Of a DNA stretch of 10,595 nucleotides, positions 5,884 through 10,595 are shown piece after piece. Position numbers and translations under genes: made by a program. How positions within the stretch are numbered: the stretch's first letter is position 1; each line of letters begins with the position of its first letter. The notes below the pieces were generated by a model. The model ran no database searches. It saw nothing but the letters and a program-made list of their open reading frames with translations, and had not been told where the DNA came from. Origin of the DNA: an uncultured Eubacteriales bacterium (GTDB lineage Bacteria; Bacillota; Clostridia; Monoglobales; UMGS1388); contig URVP01000036.1 of assembly GCA_900551345.1 (NCBI GenBank), forward strand, positions 1 through 10,595, given 5' to 3'.

Positions 5884-8800
5884 CTATAAGTCAAACAAGC
5901 TTATCTGATTATCTTCCGGCATATCACCCAAATATCCTTGTTCCTTCATGAAATCAGAAACCGTCTTATTAAGCTTGGTCCGGTAACGCAAGTCTTCAAT
6001 TGTATCAAACGGTTCTTTTTCCCGTTCCTGTACAATGGCATAAGCAACGCTCTCCCCCAGTCCGCTTACTGCCATAAGGGGAGGCAGTATACCGTCTTCG
6101 CATTTGCCGAAACGCTTAGCCTGCGAACGATTTATATCCACATCTGAAAATTTAAGACCTCTCTCATACATTTCGTTTACAACCTGCAAAACCGTAAGAG
6201 TCGCCTTTTCCTTGGCATTAAGTCCCGTTTCGGAGTTTTCCATTCGCTTTATTTCATTTCGCACACGATTCCTATCCCCCATTATGCTTATATCAAATTC
6301 ATCTGTATGTACCGTAAGATAAGCACGATAGAAAGCCTCAGGATAGTGCACTTTGAAATATGCAATTTGAACGGCAAGCGTAACATATGCAACAGCATGT
6401 GCTTTAGGGAACATATACTGAATTTTATTACAGGATTCTATATACCATTCGGGTACTTTGTGCTCGCGCATAAGAGCTTCAAATTCAGGAGTGAGCTTCT
6501 TCCCCTTACGGACACGCTCCATAATGGTAAACGATTCTTTTTTTGGAAGTCCCCACTGTATCAGCTCCAGCATAATATCGTCACGGGTACATATAGCATC
6601 TTTAAGGGTAATGGTACCTGCCCGAACCAAATCCTGAGCATTGTTTGTCCACACATTGGTACCGTGTGAAAGTCCGCTGATACGCACCAGCTCGGAAAGT
6701 GTAGTAGGCTCGGTTTCCACCAGCATATTTCTAACAAAATTAGTACCAAACTCAGGGATTCCGAAAGTTCCCACCTGACTGCCTATCTGCTCCGGAGTTA
6801 CACCCAGCGCCTGCGTATCAGAAAAAATACTCATGGTTTCAGGATCACCCAGAGGTACGGTAGAAGGCTTTACTCCTGTAATATCTTCAAGCATTCTTAT
6901 TATGGTAGGATTATCATGACCCAGAATATCAAGTTTTAACAATCTGCCGCTGATTGAGTGATAGTCAAAATGTGTAGTTATTACATTTTTTGATTTATCA
7001 TCAGCCGGGAACTGAACAGGGCAAAACTCGTGTATATCATGACCCTTTGGCAAAATCATCAGTCCGCCCGGGTGCTGACCTGTGGTTCTCTTTACCCCCA
7101 CACATCCGCTTACAAGTCGATTTATTTCTGCGTTATGAACAAGCTTTCCATGCTCTTCAAGATATTTTTTTACATATCCATATGCAGTCTTGTCTGCAAG
7201 AGTTCCTATGGTACCTGCTTTAAACACATAACCTTCGCCGAACAGCTCTTCAACATATTTATGAGCCGTTCCCTGATATTCACCGGAAAAGTTAAGGTCA
7301 ATATCCGGTTCTTTGTCACCCTCGAAACCCAAAAATGTTTCAAAAGGAATATCATAACCGTCCTTTTTATACATTGTACCGCAGACAGGACATTGCTTGT
7401 CCTCCATGTCGGGACCGCATCCCACACTTCCGTCGGTAATGAATTCACTGTGTTTGCAATTTGGGCACACATAGTGGGGAGCAAGACCGTTAACTTCGGT
7501 AATATCACATAAGAACGCTACAAACGAAGATCCAACCGAACCTCGGGAACCAACGACATATCCGTCTGACAATGACTTTGTAACCAGCTTATTTGCAATC
7601 ATATACATAACGGAAAATCCGTATTTGATTATTTTTTCAAGTTCCCTCTCCATTCTTTCACGAACAATATCAGGAAGAGGATCACCGTAAATTCTGTGTG
7701 CCTTTTCGTGGCACATCTGAACAATTTGTTCCTGTGCCCCTTCCATCTGAGGAGGATATGTACCGTTAGGGATAGGCAAAAGTTTATCCACCATATCTGC
7801 GATTTTATTGGTATTTTCCACTACAATTCGATATGCCGTCTCATCATCAAGATACTTAAATTCATCAAGCATCTCCTGAGTGGTACGCATATACAGAGGA
7901 GCCTGATTATCCGCATCGGTATATCCCTGTCCGGTTTGGATGATGGCACGGAAAATTGAATCCTCCGGATCCATGAAATGTACATCACCTGTAGCAACCA
8001 CTAGTTTACCGTGACGGTCTGCTAAATCTATAATCTTTTTGTTAATATCAATAAGCTCCTGTTCATTTTTTACCGTACCGTTATTTATCATAAAACGGTT
8101 GTTACCTAACGGCTGAACCTCATAATAATCATACAGAGAAGCGATTTTTTCTATTTCTTCATCTGATTTTTTTTCAAGTATTGCCTGATAAAGTTCCCCC
8201 TGTTCACAGGCAGAACCCACAATAAGACCTTCACGATATCTTGCAAGCAGTTCCTTGGGAATACGAGGTCTTTTATAAAAATATTTCATATGCGATTCTG
8301 AGATAATCGCATAAAGATTTTTTAGGCCCTCCTGATTTTTTGCAAAAATTACCACATGATAAGGACGGGGAGGTTTCCCTCCTGCGGGAAATTCAAACTT
8401 GTCCACAAGATATCCCTCTACGCCGTAAAGCACCTTAAAATCTTCAGCACCCTTGGCAGCACTCATTGCTTCTGGAAATGCCTGAACAACACCGTGGTCT
8501 GTTATAGCGATAGCCTTGTGTCCCCATTTTATGGCTCTTTTTATCAAGTCACCTGCCGATGTCATTGCGTCCATTGAACTCATCTGTGTATGCAGATGAA
8601 GTTCCACACGCTTCACCTCGGCATCATCCTTCTTTTCTTCAGGAGCTTCGGCTTCTTCTATATCATTTGCCATGAACATTATATCTCTTGCATATTTATC
8701 ATACAGCCCGCTGCCCTTTACTCGATACCAACTACCTTTTTTAAGGCGGGAAATAACGCTTTCACCCGATGAGGAATCAAAAATAATTTTACAGGTAACC

Positions 8801-9348
8801 GAACCGCTTCCGTCGTACATGTCAAATGTAACAATATTTCTGCCGCCCCGCACCTCTTTAACTTCGATGGCATTAAGTTTTCCGCAAATTACCACATTGG
8901 CTGTCATTTCGGAAATTTCAGACATAGGCGTTATTGTTTTTTTTGTAATTTTCTTTCCCATGATGTGAGGGTCCTTTTTTGCCTCTTTATACCGCTCGTC
9001 AGCTTCCCTCTCTTTTTCCTGTATAAACTTTTCATAATCCGACAGTTCTTTTTTATTTTCGGCAGGCTCTTTTTTTTCTTCAGTTGCAGCTTGAACCATA
9101 GCAGGCTCTTTTTTTCCTGGCTGTTCAACATTGGAAACTTCAGGCTTGTCCGTCTGCTCTATAAGCACTTTCTCAAGACCGTATGCCTGCATAAGAAGCT
9201 TTTGCATACTGAAAATGTCTTTATCGGAAATTTCCCCGTCAGGTTTCAGCTTAATACGCAGTGCACGCATCTTTGTGTTTACTTCTACCTTTTCTATCTT
9301 CCCGTTTATATTAAAATTGTATTTAGCAAACAATTCATTAATTGACAA
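5884..9348 (-). CDS. polC: DNA polymerase III alpha subunit, PolC type, lacking the 3'-5' exonuclease domain
   Basis: The replicative polymerase of low-G+C Gram-positives, here 1154 residues against about 1440 in Bacillus. Order: short N-terminal domain (1-65), Lys/Glu-rich linker (66-135), OB domain (~136-230), PHP domain (~247-520), polymerase palm/fingers (~560-1010), C-terminal region. PHP: HLHT (His251, His253), Asp260, His285, Glu311, His331, Cys381, Asp455, His457. Zinc site: Cys628, Cys631, Cys653, Cys656. Catalytic aspartates: Asp682 and Asp684 in PDIDLNFSGE, Asp807 in LLKLDILG. The C-terminal QISLF (1148-1152) is a beta-clamp-binding motif. The DEDDh exonuclease normally inserted between YGVEGYLVD and RPYH is absent: residues ~317-327 (KFEFPAGGKPP) bridge the gap, and no DxET-type motif occurs anywhere. 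The frame is open throughout. The start is TTG (9348) with GAAGGGAAG upstream; no in-frame ATG exists before Met27. The gene lies 27 bp after ispG. No clear terminator follows. Confidence 0.97.
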   Translation of the reverse strand: MSINELFAKYNFNINGKIEKVEVNTKMRALRIKLKPDGEISDKDIFSMQKLLMQAYGLEKVLIEQTDKPEVSNVEQPGKKEPAMVQAATEEKKEPAENKKELSDYEKFIQEKEREADERYKEAKKDPHIMGKKITKKTITPMSEISEMTANVVICGKLNAIEVKEVRGGRNIVTFDMYDGSGSVTCKIIFDSSSGESVISRLKKGSWYRVKGSGLYDKYARDIMFMANDIEEAEAPEEKKDDAEVKRVELHLHTQMSSMDAMTSAGDLIKRAIKWGHKAIAITDHGVVQAFPEAMSAAKGAEDFKVLYGVEGYLVDKFEFPAGGKPPRPYHVVIFAKNQEGLKNLYAIISESHMKYFYKRPRIPKELLARYREGLIVGSACEQGELYQAILEKKSDEEIEKIASLYDYYEVQPLGNNRFMINNGTVKNEQELIDINKKIIDLADRHGKLVVATGDVHFMDPEDSIFRAIIQTGQGYTDADNQAPLYMRTTQEMLDEFKYLDDETAYRIVVENTNKIADMVDKLLPIPNGTYPPQMEGAQEQIVQMCHEKAHRIYGDPLPDIVRERMERELEKIIKYGFSVMYMIANKLVTKSLSDGYVVGSRGSVGSSFVAFLCDITEVNGLAPHYVCPNCKHSEFITDGSVGCGPDMEDKQCPVCGTMYKKDGYDIPFETFLGFEGDKEPDIDLNFSGEYQGTAHKYVEELFGEGYVFKAGTIGTLADKTAYGYVKKYLEEHGKLVHNAEINRLVSGCVGVKRTTGQHPGGLMILPKGHDIHEFCPVQFPADDKSKNVITTHFDYHSISGRLLKLDILGHDNPTIIRMLEDITGVKPSTVPLGDPETMSIFSDTQALGVTPEQIGSQVGTFGIPEFGTNFVRNMLVETEPTTLSELVRISGLSHGTNVWTNNAQDLVRAGTITLKDAICTRDDIMLELIQWGLPKKESFTIMERVRKGKKLTPEFEALMREHKVPEWYIESCNKIQYMFPKAHAVAYVTLAVQIAYFKVHYPEAFYRAYLTVHTDEFDISIMGDRNRVRNEIKRMENSETGLNAKEKATLTVLQVVNEMYERGLKFSDVDINRSQAKRFGKCEDGILPPLMAVSGLGESVAYAIVQEREKEPFDTIEDLRYRTKLNKTVSDFMKEQGYLGDMPEDNQISLFDL

Positions 9349-9356
9349 ACAAATAA

Positions 9357-9365
9357 CTTCCCTTC
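9357..9365 (-). promoter_or_regulatory. Ribosome binding site that fixes the TTG start of polC
   Basis: GAAGGGAAG on the minus strand, with its AAGGG core (9364-9360) 11 bases before the TTG at 9348. An in-frame TGA at 9364-9366 closes the frame upstream, so the coding region cannot start much earlier. The only other near-upstream candidate is an ATT codon (9354-9352). Confidence 0.6.
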
Positions 9366-9368
9366 ACA

Positions 9369-9384
9369 CAGCTTGTTAAAGCTG
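9369..9384 (-). other. Perfect short hairpin spanning the ispG stop codon ahead of polC
   Basis: CAGCTT (9369-9374) and AAGCTG (9379-9384) form a 6-bp perfect stem with a 4-base loop. On the transcribed strand the loop is UAAC and carries the ispG stop codon UAA. The polC ribosome binding site starts 3 bases after the stem. It lacks a U-run, so it is not a terminator. A role in RNA processing or in setting the polC translation level is possible but inferred. Confidence 0.4.
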
Positions 9385-10425
9385 CTGTATCTCTTTCATA
9401 AGTTCTTCAGCAAGAGTGTCCTCTCTCACCTTTCTAATTATCTCTCCCTTTCGGAATATAAGGCCGCAGCCGTCTCCTCCGGCAATGCCAACATCGGCAT
9501 CCTTAGCCTCTCCGGGACCGTTTACAGCACAGCCCATAACCGCAACTTTAATGTTTTTATGTACATCTTTAAGCATATTTTCAACCTGAGTTGCAACAGA
9601 AATTAAATCTATTTTACATCTTCCGCAGCTTGGACATGATACAAATTCGATTCCCTCTCTGCGTATTCCGGTTATGGAAAGTAACTCCTTAGCTGCATAT
9701 ACTTCCTCAACAGGATCCGCTGTTAAAGACACTCTTATCGTATCTCCTATCCCGTCTAGTAAAAGAGCACCTATACCAACAGCAGACTTCATGCGACCAC
9801 TCATAAGAGTGCCGGCTTCAGTAACGCCCAGATGAAGAGGATAACTGCATTTTTCGCTCATTAAACGATAAGCCTCTACGGTACGCACAACATCTGATGC
9901 TTTGAGAGACACCGCAATATCATCAAAATCATACTTGTTCAGCAGCCTGATATGCTCAAATGCACTTTCAACCATGGCCTCCGGCGTATTCCCGTATTTT
10001 TCCACAGCAGATTTTGACATCGACCCCGAGTTAACTCCGATTCTTATAGGAATATGGCGCTTTTTTGCAGCCTGAGCAACCTGTCTTACGCCCTCTTCGC
10101 TGCCGATATTACCGGGATTAATTCGTATCTTATCCGCACCCTCCTCAATACATTTGAGGGCAATTTTATAATCAAAATGGATATCCGCAACAAGTGGAAC
10201 ATCACACCTTCTGCGAATCTCGCCGAAGCACTGTGCCGCTTCAAGAGTGGGAGCGGCAAGGCGTACAATATCACACCCGGCAGCGGCAAGGCTGTTTATC
10301 TGCCCTACTGTTGCTTCAATATCGGTGGTTTTAGTGTTAGTCATTGACTGTATTACCACATTGTCACTGCCGCCTATCTGTACTCCGCCTACATATATGG
10401 GTTTTGTATTTCTTCTGTGAAGCAT
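9376..10425 (-). CDS. ispG: 4-hydroxy-3-methylbut-2-en-1-yl diphosphate synthase (IspG/GcpE)
   Basis: Catalyses reductive ring opening of 2-C-methyl-D-erythritol 2,4-cyclodiphosphate to HMBPP, the penultimate step of the MEP isoprenoid pathway, in the cytoplasm. The 349-residue length fits the short bacterial form with one TIM barrel and one iron-sulfur domain. The N-terminus (NTKPIYVGGVQIGG, VIQSMTNTKT) and the barrel motifs VRLAAP, DIHFDYKIAL, KIRINPGNIG and LHLGVTEAGT are characteristic. The [4Fe-4S] ligands are visible: Cys264 and Cys267 in SCPSCGRC, Cys299 in VMGCAVNGPGEA, and Glu306. Cys270 is an extra cysteine next to the cluster motif. The ATG at 10425 has AAGGA 8 bases upstream (10435-10439). 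The gene begins 5 bp after the rseP stop codon and is followed 27 bp later by polC, so one transcript is likely. Confidence 0.97.
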   Translation of the reverse strand: MLHRRNTKPIYVGGVQIGGSDNVVIQSMTNTKTTDIEATVGQINSLAAAGCDIVRLAAPTLEAAQCFGEIRRRCDVPLVADIHFDYKIALKCIEEGADKIRINPGNIGSEEGVRQVAQAAKKRHIPIRIGVNSGSMSKSAVEKYGNTPEAMVESAFEHIRLLNKYDFDDIAVSLKASDVVRTVEAYRLMSEKCSYPLHLGVTEAGTLMSGRMKSAVGIGALLLDGIGDTIRVSLTADPVEEVYAAKELLSITGIRREGIEFVSCPSCGRCKIDLISVATQVENMLKDVHKNIKVAVMGCAVNGPGEAKDADVGIAGGDGCGLIFRKGEIIRKVREDTLAEELMKEIQQL

Positions 10426-10430
10426 ATAAA

Positions 10431-10595
10431 CTATCCTTTCAAAAGACGAATTATATCACCGTAAGTTGCATAAATCATCAGTAATATAAGAAGCCCGAAA
10501 CCTATAAGATGAATGATCCCCTCTTTTTCCGGCGGGATTTTCCTTCTAATTATCATTTCAATAAGAGTGAATAAAATCCGTCCGCCGTCCAAGGC
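10431..10595 (-). CDS. rseP: RseP-type site-2 zinc metalloprotease, C-terminal fragment (cut by window edge)
   Basis: The last 54 codons and the TAG stop of a membrane-embedded site-2 protease. The fragment starts at ALDGGRILFTLIE, which contains the conserved LDGG motif whose aspartate is a zinc ligand in S2P proteases. It continues with RRKIPPEKEGIIHLIGF, a highly typical RseP ending, and a final transmembrane segment (GFGLLILLMIYATY) before a short basic tail. The catalytic HExxH, the PDZ domain and the other membrane helices lie outside the window. In Clostridia rseP is commonly followed by ispG and preceded by dxr, which agrees with the 5-bp gap to ispG here. Confidence 0.93.
   Translation of the reverse strand, partial: ALDGGRILFTLIEMIIRRKIPPEKEGIIHLIGFGLLILLMIYATYGDIIRLLKG

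Noticed and set aside
7030..7512. Long open frames on the + strand opposite polC (for example 160 codons here and 126 codons at 8965-9345)
   Set aside because: They lie wholly antisense to strongly conserved polC sequence, show no recognisable domain, and have no convincing ribosome binding site; they are by-products of polC codon usage.
8356..8427. Frameshift or pseudogene explanation for the short PolC
   Set aside because: The frame stays open through the junction, both flanks match PolC closely, and all catalytic motifs are intact. An assembly deletion cannot be excluded without reads, but the sequence itself shows a clean, in-frame linker.

Overview
Every supported gene in this window lies on the minus strand, so the biological reading direction runs from base 10595 down to base 1. 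The content points to a low-to-moderate G+C Gram-positive anaerobe of the class Clostridia, probably a fibre-degrading gut or rumen lineage. The reasons are a PolC-type replicative polymerase, the rseP-ispG-polC gene order common in Clostridia, strong GGAGG-type ribosome binding sites, secreted 'stalk domain' (copper amine oxidase N-terminal-like) proteins, and a secreted multidomain GH5 glycoside hydrolase. This is inference from gene content; no species can be named from the window alone.

Region 1 (10595 to 5884) is a housekeeping block: the C-terminal end of the site-2 protease RseP, then ispG (MEP isoprenoid pathway), then a polC gene. Spacing is tight (5 bp and 27 bp) and no promoter is visible between the genes, so they are probably co-transcribed. 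The PolC is the most notable item. It is 1154 residues, against about 1440 for the Bacillus protein. The DEDDh proofreading exonuclease normally inserted in the PHP domain is replaced by a linker of about 11 residues, the N-terminal domain is also shortened, and the PHP metal-binding residues look complete.

Region 2 (5850 to 2881) is a secretion and surface module. Two paralogous secreted proteins, each with two stalk repeats and a shared C-terminal helical segment, flank a CPBP-family membrane protease. The first paralog and the protease overlap by 4 bp (TTGA), which suggests translational coupling. Each stalk gene has its own sigma-A-like promoter with an extended -10 element.

Region 3 (2880 to 1) concerns polysaccharide degradation. 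An 812-residue secreted GH5 enzyme (signal peptide, GH5 catalytic domain, discoidin-like carbohydrate-binding module, and two further beta-rich modules) is followed after 58 bp by the first 52 codons of another secreted protein. That protein's N-terminus resembles the mature N-terminus of the GH5 enzyme, so it is probably a second, related glycoside hydrolase. A hairpin followed by a U-rich run sits between the two.

No RNA genes, CRISPR arrays, insertion sequences or prophage genes were seen. The largest gap between genes is 225 bp. The main candidate for something new is the exonuclease-less PolC; the twin stalk proteins coupled to a CPBP protease come second.
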